64,000 nucleotides of DNA. Origin: Oscillospiraceae bacterium. GTDB taxonomy: Bacteria > Bacillota > Clostridia > Oscillospirales > Oscillospiraceae. The notes below the pieces were generated by a model, which worked only from the letters and a program-made list of their open reading frames with translations, was not told where the DNA came from and ran no database searches. This document shows, one piece after another, positions 43,923 to 52,671 of this stretch. Made by a program: the position numbers and the translations under genes. Location: NCBI GenBank assembly GCA_015068135.1, contig SVLB01000003.1:25309-89308 (forward strand), read 5' to 3'. Position 1 is the stretch's first letter. Every line of letters begins with the position of its first letter.

Positions 43923-45854
43923 TCACTGGCTCAGCCGGATGTATTCTTTTGCGGAGTAACCGACGATCTCATGGTCCTGGTAGCGGATACGGACCTTGTA
44001 CCACTCAGGAAATTCAGGATCCTCGGACGCAACGGTTTCCAAAACCGTTACCGGTGAGCCCTTGGCCTGCTTGACGATACTGCCGGGATCCTGGGGATCG
44101 GTCAGGATACACGGATAGCTTCTTCCCGGGCCTTCCCGCAGATTCAGCCAGGAACTCGGGTCCAGAATATCCACAAAGCCGATCACCGATTCCGAAGTAT
44201 CGGTCTGCGTCTGCTCTGTATCTTCCGGCTCCTGAGGTGTCTGCCCGCGGATAACCGTCTCCGGAGATGCCCATTGCTGTCCGTGGAGACAGAATGGATC
44301 ATACAAAACCACCACATTCATCATATAGCGGTTCATCCGGTCAAAGAACTCCGCGACATTCGTGGCATCCTCCTGGTCATTATAATGGCCCACCGACTCA
44401 TCATGGATCCCATAGAAAATCAGATCCAGGTCAAACCGCCACAACCGATACCGATAGGAGGTATAGAGGCCTTCCGCATTATTTGTCTTGGTTTGGCTAT
44501 ATACCATAAGATAATTCTTGCCTTCGAAAGTCGACAGATAACAAGCAGAATCGGAAAGGTCGATCCGTTCTATGGACCCGGGAATGCCATAGCGCAGTTG
44601 TATTACCAGCAGGACCCATTTCCCATCCCGTTTTCCAAAGCAGAGGATCTCCTCATCCTCCAGGTCAGAGATGTCTGCCCTGGCAAAGAACAACTCCCGG
44701 TATCCGCTTTCCTGCAATCTCTCTTCTATGTAAGAAACCTCAGCATTCTGACCGGCAATCCCCTGGGGAACAAGCCAATCGATGCCACCTATGTGCATTG
44801 TGGAACCGTCTATGTAGTCTTTTTCTGCGTTGCATCCGTCCCAAAGCTTTTCCGGGATGGAATATGCCTTCAAAACCAGTTCTTCCCCCTGCGGATCCGC
44901 AACGATCAGCCCTGTGCGGTTATCAGTAGGATCTATGTTAGGATAGTCAAAGTAAAACGCCTGGTGCATATCTCCGAAGTAGGGGTCACTGGACGGTCGC
45001 AGAGCCTCATCCGGAAACCAGGGATTTACAAAATCCGTGTATATAAATACCTGCTCGTCCTGGCCGTCCCGGTCAATATCCAGGGTATATGTGCCCTTGT
45101 AAGAGCCAAACGCGTTTTCCAACGCCGCAGCGATGCTGTCTGTATAGGCCCCATCGTAAGTAAAGGAGGTATAGTCCCGCAAGGTCGTCTTAACCGGTGT
45201 TAAGCCAAGCTGATCCAAAAACGCTTTGGATTCCTCTACAGACAGATCCCGGTCATCCAGCCGGACAAACCCCTCTGTTCTTGCTCCCAGGTCGGGGCAG
45301 TACAAACTGCAAACCTTAAACGCCTGTGCATCGGGATCCGGAGAGTAATAACAAATAGGATTCCCGGAATCCCAATGCTCACCATGAGCCTGCTCCATCC
45401 CCTCATCGTAAAAGCTGTAATAGACACAGCCATCTGCGCTGAGAAACAGTCGATGATCACCGGAGGGAGAATAGCTATACGTACAGCTTCTTCCATCGGT
45501 GGGATCAAAATACAGCAAAGACTGGGAGTAGTACATCTCTGTCTGACCGTCCCGGTCCATATCTGCTATATGTGCAAAGCGGTCATATGTGCTATATCCC
45601 TCATCGGTAAAGGAATAGGCATAGGCATCGTACAAAAATGCCGCCGCCAGCAGAGAAAACTCGGTCTGTTCCAAAACAAGTGCCTGCTCCTGGGCAGAAA
45701 GGGAACGCTGTTCCGGTTTTTGGTACTGTGTGGTGGGCACCGATTCTTCCAGGGTCTCACCGATTGCGGTTTGGATGGCGGTACCCGATCGGGATGTCCC
45801 ACAGCCACTGAGCATCAGGCTAAACACCAGCAGGAAGGCAAAAATACGTTTCAT
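43923..45854 (-). CDS. Large lipoprotein with calcium-like DxDxDG loops and C-terminal SH3 domain
   Basis: This 643-residue protein starts with a signal peptide and lipobox LSGC near residue 18. Segments such as ADMDRDGQTE and LDIDRDGQDEQVF are Asp-rich loops like those of FG-GAP/VCBS or EF-type calcium sites. The last 75 residues (WLNLREGPGRSYPCI... IVGYSAKEYIRLS) form a bacterial SH3b domain, which usually binds cell wall. It is monocistronic. A role as a wall-associated sensor or structural protein is plausible but unproven. Confidence 0.82.
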   Translation of the reverse strand: MKRIFAFLLVFSLMLSGCGTSRSGTAIQTAIGETLEESVPTTQYQKPEQRSLSAQEQALVLEQTEFSLLAAAFLYDAYAYSFTDEGYSTYDRFAHIADMDRDGQTEMYYSQSLLYFDPTDGRSCTYSYSPSGDHRLFLSADGCVYYSFYDEGMEQAHGEHWDSGNPICYYSPDPDAQAFKVCSLYCPDLGARTEGFVRLDDRDLSVEESKAFLDQLGLTPVKTTLRDYTSFTYDGAYTDSIAAALENAFGSYKGTYTLDIDRDGQDEQVFIYTDFVNPWFPDEALRPSSDPYFGDMHQAFYFDYPNIDPTDNRTGLIVADPQGEELVLKAYSIPEKLWDGCNAEKDYIDGSTMHIGGIDWLVPQGIAGQNAEVSYIEERLQESGYRELFFARADISDLEDEEILCFGKRDGKWVLLVIQLRYGIPGSIERIDLSDSACYLSTFEGKNYLMVYSQTKTNNAEGLYTSYRYRLWRFDLDLIFYGIHDESVGHYNDQEDATNVAEFFDRMNRYMMNVVVLYDPFCLHGQQWASPETVIRGQTPQEPEDTEQTQTDTSESVIGFVDILDPSSWLNLREGPGRSYPCILTDPQDPGSIVKQAKGSPVTVLETVASEDPEFPEWYKVRIRYQDHEIVGYSAKEYIRLSQ

Positions 45855-45919
45855 AATTTATCAACTCCCAGTTTATTATATCTCCATCGCTTCTCCATTG
45901 CAAGCACATTTGCCGTTTT

Positions 45920-46651
45920 CTACCGACTGTGGGATCCGTCCATGATATTGCAAATTTTTTGAAGCTGTGCCGGGGGCAGGGCTTTGGGGCGGTTTTTCAG
46001 GTGGGAAAGCAGGGCTTTATCGCCCTGTGCATTGAGGCAGAATACCGGGATGGCGGTACAGCTCTCTGCGCCCTTCACCTCTGTCTGGGGGTGGGAGAAA
46101 AACACCGCACCCTCCACATAGGTCCCCAGTCCCTGACTGCGCAGGACATTGGCAAGCACATAAATATGGGTCTTCACCTGCCGGACGGGGCTGTAAAAGC
46201 TATCCCGCCGGTCATTTTTTTGCCGGTTCCAGTTCCGGCTCTCCGGGCTCGCCCAAACGGTCCCTTTTTGGTTTTTATTCTCGATCACGAATACCCCTGT
46301 GGGGCCCACTGCCACCATGTCCATTTCACAGGTCTGATCCTTCCAGGTCAGCTTCACATTGGAAAACAGATGCCAGCTGTCGGGAAGTGCTTCCAAAATG
46401 TGAAGGAGGGTGTATTCTCCCCTGACTCCGGCAGCGTAAATATTGGCCTTTTTCCACATGGCACCGCCCAAGGCCATACACAGCAGTAACGCCCCAAGCG
46501 ATCCGTATAGCAAAGCAGGCTTTCCCAGGTTCATGGTCAAAAGAAATACCGAGAAGCAAAGCAATGCCCCCAAAAAGCCCAGTATGGACCGCCGCAGATA
46601 TTTGCGGTGGATCTTCTGTAAATGATCACTTTTTTGGATAGAAATCGCCAT
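45920..46651 (-). CDS. NERD-domain membrane protein
   Basis: This 243-residue protein has two N-terminal membrane helices (about 20-65) and then a NERD (nuclease-related) domain: GEYTLLHILEALPDSWHLFSNVKL, CEMDMVAVGPTGVFVIENKNQKG and the Gln/Lys-rich region after it. The Asp in EMD and the E-x-K (ENKN) match the restriction-nuclease-like core. Real nuclease activity is unproven for most members. GGAGGTGG precedes ATG 46651. Confidence 0.87.
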   Translation of the reverse strand: MAISIQKSDHLQKIHRKYLRRSILGFLGALLCFSVFLLTMNLGKPALLYGSLGALLLCMALGGAMWKKANIYAAGVRGEYTLLHILEALPDSWHLFSNVKLTWKDQTCEMDMVAVGPTGVFVIENKNQKGTVWASPESRNWNRQKNDRRDSFYSPVRQVKTHIYVLANVLRSQGLGTYVEGAVFFSHPQTEVKGAESCTAIPVFCLNAQGDKALLSHLKNRPKALPPAQLQKICNIMDGSHSR

Positions 46652-46804
46652 TGCTCCACCTCCGGCTATATTATAGCTTTATCGTTTTACCATTGCAAGC
46701 CATATAAATTCCCTACAATGCTCAGAATCACATAAGATTTTCCATCCGGGTTTAGCTTCAGTTTAGGTTTTGGCGGTATGATTCGAAAAAAAGGAGGTGG
46801 GACC

Positions 46805-47587
46805 ATGGCGCAAAAAAAGCCGCTGTTTTTCAGATTTATACGCCGGTGTGTCAAAGCTGTCTATCCAAAGATCGGTCATCAGGGTCTAGAAAACATCCCC
46901 AATGAACCGGTAATCATTGTGGGCAATCACTCCCAAATGAACGGTCCCATAGCCTGCGAGTTATACACCCCCGGGGAGCATTCCACCTGGTGTGTAAGCA
47001 ACATGATGTTTGTAAAAGAAGTCCCCAGCTATGCCTATCAGGATTTTTGGTCTCAAAAGCCCAAGCTTTTGCGTCCTTTTTACAAGGTCTTTTCTTATCT
47101 CATTGCCCCTTTGGCCGCCTACATATTCACCCGGGCCGATACCATCCCGGTATACCACGACAGCCGGATCCTGGCGACCTTCAAAAAGACGGTCACACGT
47201 TTGGAAGAAGGTGCCAATATTGTGATCTTCCCTGAGGACGATACCCCCAGAAATCAGATCATCAACGAATTCCGGGACAAATTCATCGATGTGGCAAAGC
47301 TCTATTATAAGCGTACCGGAAAAGAAGTCTGCTTTGTCCCAATGTATTTGGCACCTAAGCTCAGGACCATGTATTTTGGCTCCCCTATCCGGTATTGCGC
47401 CACACAGGAGCCTGCCGCGGAGCGAAAGCGGATCTGCCAGCATTTGATGGAGCAGATCACTGCCATAGCCTGCAGTCTGCCGGAGCATACGGTGGTCCCC
47501 TTTAATAATGTGCCGAAAGACCAGTACCCCACCAACCGCAGAGCCGGAACAGTCAACACAACGTGCGCCGTGCAAAATGCGAAATAA
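46805..47587 (+). CDS. PlsC-like acyltransferase with a divergent catalytic motif
   Basis: This 260-residue protein has the overall pattern of 1-acylglycerol-3-phosphate acyltransferases: GHQGLENIPNEPVIIVGNHSQMNGP and then GANIVIFPEDDT. The canonical HX4D motif reads HSQMNG, so the catalytic Asp is missing, and the FPEGTR block reads FPEDDT. It may act on another acceptor or be a non-standard member. ATG 46805 follows AAGGAGGTGG. It stands alone, before a two-component system. Confidence 0.75.
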   Translation: MAQKKPLFFRFIRRCVKAVYPKIGHQGLENIPNEPVIIVGNHSQMNGPIACELYTPGEHSTWCVSNMMFVKEVPSYAYQDFWSQKPKLLRPFYKVFSYLIAPLAAYIFTRADTIPVYHDSRILATFKKTVTRLEEGANIVIFPEDDTPRNQIINEFRDKFIDVAKLYYKRTGKEVCFVPMYLAPKLRTMYFGSPIRYCATQEPAAERKRICQHLMEQITAIACSLPEHTVVPFNNVPKDQYPTNRRAGTVNTTCAVQNAK

Positions 47588-47656
47588 ACCGCACTGTAAT
47601 CTTCGGCTTGACGGGAGTTATCCGGTGCAATACAATAGGGTTGAGGTGAAGCAGTC

Positions 47657-48331
47657 ATGGTACAAATCTTAGTAGCAGATGACGATAAAAATACCCGGCT
47701 TTTGCTGGAGGCTGTGCTGAAGGCAGAGGGATACGGGGTCCACACCGCGGAAAACGGAGTGGATGCCCTGGCAATTTTGGACCGGGAGCATATTGACCTG
47801 GTGGTTTTGGATGTGATGATGCCCCGAATGGACGGCTATGAATTCACCAAGACCCTCCGGGAGGGAAACAGCAATCTGCCCATTCTCATGGTGTCCGCCA
47901 AGCAGCTGCCCGACGACAAGCGCAGGGGCTTTTTGGTGGGCACCGATGACTATATGACCAAGCCCATTGACGAAGTAGAGATGCTTCTGCGGATCCGTGC
48001 CCTTCTGCGCAGAGCCCAGATCGCCAGTGAGCGGAAAATCACTTTGGGAGAGGTGGTTTTGGATCACGATTCCCTGACCGTTACCCGTGGAGAGCTCCGT
48101 CAGGAGCTGCCCCAAAAGGAGTTTCTCCTGCTGTATAAGCTTCTGTCCTACCCCGGGAAGATCTTCACCCGTATTCAGCTGATGGATGAGATCTGGGGCA
48201 TGGAAAGCGATACCGGCTGGGAGACGGTAACCGTCCATATCGGGCGTCTGCGCAAGCGCTTTGAGGGCTGGCCGGAATTTGAGATCGTGTCTGTAAGAGG
48301 TCTGGGCTATAAGGCGGTGAAGCGGGTATGA
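47657..48331 (+). CDS. OmpR/PhoB-family response regulator
   Basis: This 224-residue protein has a receiver domain (acidic pair at Asp9/Asp10, phospho-acceptor Asp52 in VLDVMMPRMDG, KPID switch Lys) and a C-terminal winged helix (LPQKEFLLLYKLLS, IWGMESDTGWETVTVHIGRLRKRF, VRGLGYK). It is coupled to the histidine kinase gene by an ATGA overlap at 48328-48331. The target genes are unknown. Confidence 0.95.
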   Translation: MVQILVADDDKNTRLLLEAVLKAEGYGVHTAENGVDALAILDREHIDLVVLDVMMPRMDGYEFTKTLREGNSNLPILMVSAKQLPDDKRRGFLVGTDDYMTKPIDEVEMLLRIRALLRRAQIASERKITLGEVVLDHDSLTVTRGELRQELPQKEFLLLYKLLSYPGKIFTRIQLMDEIWGMESDTGWETVTVHIGRLRKRFEGWPEFEIVSVRGLGYKAVKRV

Positions 48332-49395
48332 AACGGGAAAAACAAAAGCATCGCTTTGCCCTGACCATGTTCATGGCCCTGGTCTTCTTCGTTTTGCAGA
48401 CCGTTGCCGTAATCATCGCCACAGCGGCAGTCTACCTTTTGATACGGCTGAGCCTTCTCGACGATCTATTTGGTGGGAAAGCCAATTTTCTCACGGTCAT
48501 TCTCTTTATGGCTGCCATCAGTGTGGCAGCAGGACTGGTGATCACCCTGCTGACCAGCAAGGTATCCATCAAGCCCATTAACCGGATCATAGACGGCATC
48601 AACCGGCTCTCCGGCGGCGATTATCAGGCCCGGCTCAGCTTCGGCAAGATTTTGGATGCCAACCCCACCTTTTCCGGTATCGCGGATAGCTTTAACACAT
48701 TAGCCCGGGAGCTGGAGGGAACCCAAATGCTCCGCCAGGATTTCGTAAATAATTTCTCCCATGAGTTCAAGACCCCCATCGTATCCATTGCAGGCTTTGC
48801 CAAGGTCTTGCGCAGGGGCGACCTGACGGAAGACCAAAAGCAGGAGTATTTGGCGGTGATCGAGGAAGAGTCCATGCGGCTGTCCGCCATGGCTACCAAC
48901 GTGCTGAATATGACCAGGGTGGAAAATCAGACCATTTTGTCCGATGTTCACAGCTTCAACCTTTCGGAACAGCTGCGGGGCTGTGTATTGCTATTGGAAG
49001 GAAAATGGACAAAAAAAGAGATCGATCTGCAGATCGATCTTGAAGAACACCGGATCGAGGCCGATGAGGAACTTCTCAAGCAGGTATGGATCAATTTGGT
49101 AGACAACGCCATAAAGTTCTCCACGCAGGGAGGTGCCGTATCCCTGGAGATCCGGGAGAAAAAAGAATCTCTGTCCGTATCCATCTCCAACACAGGCCCC
49201 ACGATCCACGCAGATCAGCAAAAACGGATCTTCAATAAATTCTATCAGGCAGACCGCTCCCACAGCACGGAGGGCAACGGCATCGGCCTGGCCCTGGTCA
49301 AGCGGATCACAGAGCTGCACCGGGGCAAAGTCACTGTTTCCAGCGAAAACGGCCTGACCACCTTCACGGTGACACTGCCCAAAAAGCAAGCTTGA
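48328..49395 (+). CDS. Sensor histidine kinase
   Basis: This 355-residue kinase has two membrane helices (about 12-37 and 50-72) with almost no extracellular loop, a HAMP domain, the H-box FSHEFKTPI near 146, the N-box INLVDNAIKFS and the G-box GNGIGLAL. The short outside loop suggests sensing within the membrane or of the envelope, as in intramembrane-sensing kinases. It partners the response regulator encoded at 47657. Confidence 0.95.
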   Translation: MKREKQKHRFALTMFMALVFFVLQTVAVIIATAAVYLLIRLSLLDDLFGGKANFLTVILFMAAISVAAGLVITLLTSKVSIKPINRIIDGINRLSGGDYQARLSFGKILDANPTFSGIADSFNTLARELEGTQMLRQDFVNNFSHEFKTPIVSIAGFAKVLRRGDLTEDQKQEYLAVIEEESMRLSAMATNVLNMTRVENQTILSDVHSFNLSEQLRGCVLLLEGKWTKKEIDLQIDLEEHRIEADEELLKQVWINLVDNAIKFSTQGGAVSLEIREKKESLSVSISNTGPTIHADQQKRIFNKFYQADRSHSTEGNGIGLALVKRITELHRGKVTVSSENGLTTFTVTLPKKQA

Positions 49396-49482
49396 AATCT
49401 GCCCTGTAGATTGCTATGAAAGAAAATGCACTTTTAGCGCCCCAAAGGGGCGTCATTGTTATGAAAATGTCATTTCGATGCG

Positions 49483-49508
49483 CAAGCCTTCTCCCTCGGG
49501 AGAAGGCT
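49483..49508. repeat. REP-like hairpin, copy 2
   Basis: CAAGCCTTCTCCC with GGGAGAAGGC forms a hairpin nearly identical to the copy at 39881-39904. It lies in the 200-bp gap between the histidine kinase gene and the convergent SDR gene. The rest of that gap shows no gene. Confidence 0.55.
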
Positions 49509-49596
49509 TTGCTGCATGTTTTCGTTCATAGCAATAACGCTGCGTGTCGTAAGCAAAGCATCATTTTGCGTTTTGCACTTTGCATTTTGCATTCCA

Positions 49597-50322
49597 CTAC
49601 AGGCTCTTTCCGCCGTCGATATAGATACTCTGTCCCGTAATATAACGGCCTGCCTCACTGCACAGCATCTGCACCGCCCCGGCGCAATCCTCGGGCGTTC
49701 CGTAACAGCCCATTGGGATGCTGTCTGTCACAACCTTTGCATACGCCATATCTGAAAGCGCCTCCCGGTTCCGGTCTGTATAGATCACACCGGGAGCGAT
49801 ATTATTTACCGTGATCCCATAGGGCGCCAATTGGCCCGCCAGGGACAGGGCCATATTGGTCTGGGCAGCCTTGGAGGCAGAATACACCAGCATTTGGGGA
49901 TGGGGCTTTTTCTCCTGGACAGAGCCTACGGTAATGATCCGACCCCAGTTTTGTGCCTGCATATGGGGCACAGCACTTTGGATCAGCCGAAGGGATGCCA
50001 CAAAGTTGGTCTGCAGCTGCAATTGGCAGTCCTCCCTGGTGATCTGCTGCCACTGCTTTTTGATCTGCACAGAAGCGTTGAGCACCAGCACATCTGCCTT
50101 TGCGGCAACCTCTGCCAATCGCTCCACCTGCTCCGGATCAGAAAGCTCCGCCTGCACCCACTGGGCCTGGCCACCAAAAGCCCGGATCTCGTCACAAACC
50201 TGCTGGGCTTTTTGGGTATTTGCAGTGCAATGCACGGTCACCGCAACCCCCTCCCTGGCCAAGGCCACCGCAATGGCTCTGCCGATGCCCCGGGAAGATC
50301 CGGTCACTAGCGCTTGTTTCAT
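49597..50322 (-). CDS. Short-chain dehydrogenase/reductase (FabG-like)
   Basis: This 241-residue classical SDR has the cofactor motif TGSSRGIG at 7-14, the NAS motif (LNASVQ), a Ser in TVGSVQE and the catalytic YSASK. The NAG motif of most SDRs reads NAS, a minor oddity. It is the last gene of the GH10 cluster, 11 bp after the first GH10 gene. It may therefore oxidise or reduce a sugar or sugar acid. Confidence 0.9.
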   Translation of the reverse strand: MKQALVTGSSRGIGRAIAVALAREGVAVTVHCTANTQKAQQVCDEIRAFGGQAQWVQAELSDPEQVERLAEVAAKADVLVLNASVQIKKQWQQITREDCQLQLQTNFVASLRLIQSAVPHMQAQNWGRIITVGSVQEKKPHPQMLVYSASKAAQTNMALSLAGQLAPYGITVNNIAPGVIYTDRNREALSDMAYAKVVTDSIPMGCYGTPEDCAGAVQMLCSEAGRYITGQSIYIDGGKSL

Positions 50323-50333
50323 AGACCTCTCCT

Positions 50334-51665
50334 TTACACAACAACGGTAAACTGATTTTTTGCGCCCTTGCTCAGGTGCACGGTGGTCTGAATCTTCTTT
50401 CCGTCCACTTCCGCCTCCAGGGCATATGTGCCGTAGAAGCCCTTGGCGTCCAAAGTACCCTGGGCGGTAGCTTCCAGGCTGGTGTGCCAGGTCTTGTTGA
50501 TCAGTTCATCCAGCACATGGAACGCGGGCTTGGGAGTCATATCGTGGCGCAAAAGGGCACCGTGATAGCGGTTTTCACCCTTGGTCATATCTCCGGGCTG
50601 GGCGCCGTGGGCATAGCCGTCCACCATATTCCAGTAGACAATGGCCTCCATATTGGGATGGCTGAACCAAACCTTATAGAGGTTCTTCAGAATCTCTGCC
50701 TGGATGGCCTCATCCTCAGCCTCCTGGGAGTAGGCAGGTACCGTGACCTCTGTGACCTGAATGGGCTTTCCAAAGTCAGCATACTGGTCCATGACCCGAT
50801 AGAGCTGCTTGGGATCGCAGACCGCCCTGGCCTCCGCCGCCTCCTGCTCCCGGGGCCAGAACATGTGAAACTGCATGCCGATGGAGTCAATGGAGGCACC
50901 ATTGGCAATGGCTCGCTGGATCTGACTATAATAGGCTGCCCGGTTATGGACAAAGGGATATGTCCAGATATACTGGGTAGCCTCGTTGATGATCAGCCGG
51001 GTGTAGGGTAAATACTTTCTCGCCTGTTGGAAGCTCCACTCCACCAGATCGGGGGCCCCAAAGAGCATTGTCGGGTTGCTGTTTCTGTGGAGCGTCTCGT
51101 TGGTGACCTCCATGGAGGGGATCGCATCCCGATAGCGCTCCGCGATCTGACGGATCCGACGGTCCAAAAGATAACGTACTTTTTGCTCATCGTTTCTGGG
51201 CACCCAGGCAGGACTCCACTGGTCGTAGACCAGGCAGTGAAGCTTCGGCTCGATGCCATGCTCCGCGCAGTACTCCAGGCACAGATCCGGGTTGGGTCTG
51301 CGGTACACGGGAGCGCTGTCCTTACCGAAGCGCAGAACGCCCTCCTCCGGCTCGATGGCATTCCAGTAGAAGGGAAGGGTCGCCAGGTTAAACAGCTTGG
51401 GATACAGCTTTTTGAAGGTCTCGTTCTTCTCCTCAGAGCCCAGTTCTCCCAGCATAAACAAATTACAGCCGAATTTGAAGTCGTGGGTGGTCTGTTCCAG
51501 CTTTACCCGGACATTCTCCACGGGGTTTCCTTCCGCATCTACAAACGAAATACGCATCCAGCCCTTGCGGTTGGCTTCTATGCCGGAGTTCACCGTGTCT
51601 TCCATCCATGCCTGATTCTCCCGGAAATATTTCAGTACTCCATTGGCCCGTTCACTGTTCAGCAT
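50334..51665 (-). CDS. Cytosolic GH10-type glycosidase (first of two)
   Basis: This 443-residue protein is a GH10 TIM barrel: an N-terminal strand region with FKFGCNLFMLGE near 64-73, acid/base Glu190 in VTNE, the INEAT strand near 226-230 and nucleophile Glu306 in VTEV. A C-terminal domain (about 370-443) holds KGFYGTYALE and is shared with the second GH10 protein. There is no signal peptide or carbohydrate module, so it should cut imported oligosaccharides. ATG 51665 has AAAGGAG upstream. Classical GH10 xylanases are secreted, so a new specificity is possible. Confidence 0.85.
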   Translation of the reverse strand: MLNSERANGVLKYFRENQAWMEDTVNSGIEANRKGWMRISFVDAEGNPVENVRVKLEQTTHDFKFGCNLFMLGELGSEEKNETFKKLYPKLFNLATLPFYWNAIEPEEGVLRFGKDSAPVYRRPNPDLCLEYCAEHGIEPKLHCLVYDQWSPAWVPRNDEQKVRYLLDRRIRQIAERYRDAIPSMEVTNETLHRNSNPTMLFGAPDLVEWSFQQARKYLPYTRLIINEATQYIWTYPFVHNRAAYYSQIQRAIANGASIDSIGMQFHMFWPREQEAAEARAVCDPKQLYRVMDQYADFGKPIQVTEVTVPAYSQEAEDEAIQAEILKNLYKVWFSHPNMEAIVYWNMVDGYAHGAQPGDMTKGENRYHGALLRHDMTPKPAFHVLDELINKTWHTSLEATAQGTLDAKGFYGTYALEAEVDGKKIQTTVHLSKGAKNQFTVVV

Positions 51666-51752
51666 GCTATTATCTCCTTTCTGATTCCGAATTGTCGTTC
51701 TGTTAAATATGTCCCGGTGCCAAATCACCGGCGGGGCAAGCCCCTTTTGTTT

Positions 51753-52667
51753 TTACAGTGCAGTCTGGGTGTCGTTGGGGTCGCCGTTTCGGGCAAGATC
51801 GTATTCCTTGGACCAATCCAGATCCCGATAGGCCTCGCCTCTGGGGTCGGTGCGGATCCACTCGGTAAGCATATCCAGCATCTCCTCGGTCCAGGTATTG
51901 CGGTCGATCTGTGCGGTGGTAAACAGGCCCTTGCCGATCATCTCAAAACCGAAATCGTCCTTTACATGGGTCTTGGCGGCACCCTCCACCACGTCGGCAA
52001 CCAAATGGCTGGGAATAAACAGCACACCGCCGCCGGCACCGAAGACCACGTCACCGGGCAGACACACCGCACCGCCGAAATTGGTGATGCCGTTCCAGTC
52101 CTTCATGACAAAATCCCGGATGGGGGTGGGATCGATGCCACGGTAATAGACCTGGACATCGGGAACCTGCCTCATCTGCTCCACATCCCGAACACCGCCC
52201 CAAATCACCGCACCGCCGCTGACGGTGCGCTTTTTGATGGCTGTGGTCAGGTTGCCGCCCACAAAGGTACCCTTGTAGATCTTATCGTACATATCCGCGA
52301 CCACAACGTCCCGTTCATAAAGGTTATCGATGACCCACTGGTTGTAGTTGCCCTTTCTGCCGTCCTCCGCACCCCGGTCAAACTGGAGCTGATGCAGGTC
52401 CGGACGGGTGGGGCAGAAGCTGCAGGTCACCGCGCGGCCTACCAGCTTTCTGCCGTCATCATGGAGGGTCTGCAAAGGAGCAAGGCCGCCTCCCACAAAC
52501 TGGTTTTCGTAGCCCAGTACAAAAATGGGCTTCCAAACCTCCTCCAATGTCATACCATACAGAGCATCCAGGTACTTATCTGCCACCTTGGGACGTCCGT
52601 CGGGAAGCCGCTCTCCCTTCCACTGGGGTGTCAGAGCAATAATGCTTTCTTTATCATTAAAATGCAT
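51753..52667 (-). CDS. RraA-like aldolase/decarboxylase family protein
   Basis: This 304-residue protein has the RraA fold pattern: GRAVTCSF near 80, a DVVVADM strand, the GTFVGGNLTTAIKKR turn and GAVIWGGVRDVEQMR with the key Arg and Asp. It is much longer than plain RraA (about 160-230 residues), with extra N- and C-terminal parts. RraA-like proteins of Gram-positives often act as metal-dependent aldolases or oxaloacetate decarboxylases. Placed between two GH10 genes and a sugar-acid dehydratase, an aldolase role on a 2-keto-3-deoxy acid fits. GAGGTG precedes ATG 52667; an 88-bp gap follows it. Confidence 0.82.
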   Translation of the reverse strand: MHFNDKESIIALTPQWKGERLPDGRPKVADKYLDALYGMTLEEVWKPIFVLGYENQFVGGGLAPLQTLHDDGRKLVGRAVTCSFCPTRPDLHQLQFDRGAEDGRKGNYNQWVIDNLYERDVVVADMYDKIYKGTFVGGNLTTAIKKRTVSGGAVIWGGVRDVEQMRQVPDVQVYYRGIDPTPIRDFVMKDWNGITNFGGAVCLPGDVVFGAGGGVLFIPSHLVADVVEGAAKTHVKDDFGFEMIGKGLFTTAQIDRNTWTEEMLDMLTEWIRTDPRGEAYRDLDWSKEYDLARNGDPNDTQTAL

Positions 52668-52671
52668 AGTT

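Noticed and set aside
49396..49596. A short gene between the histidine kinase and the SDR
   Set aside because: Frames there are short, without ribosome sites, and contain the REP-like hairpin.
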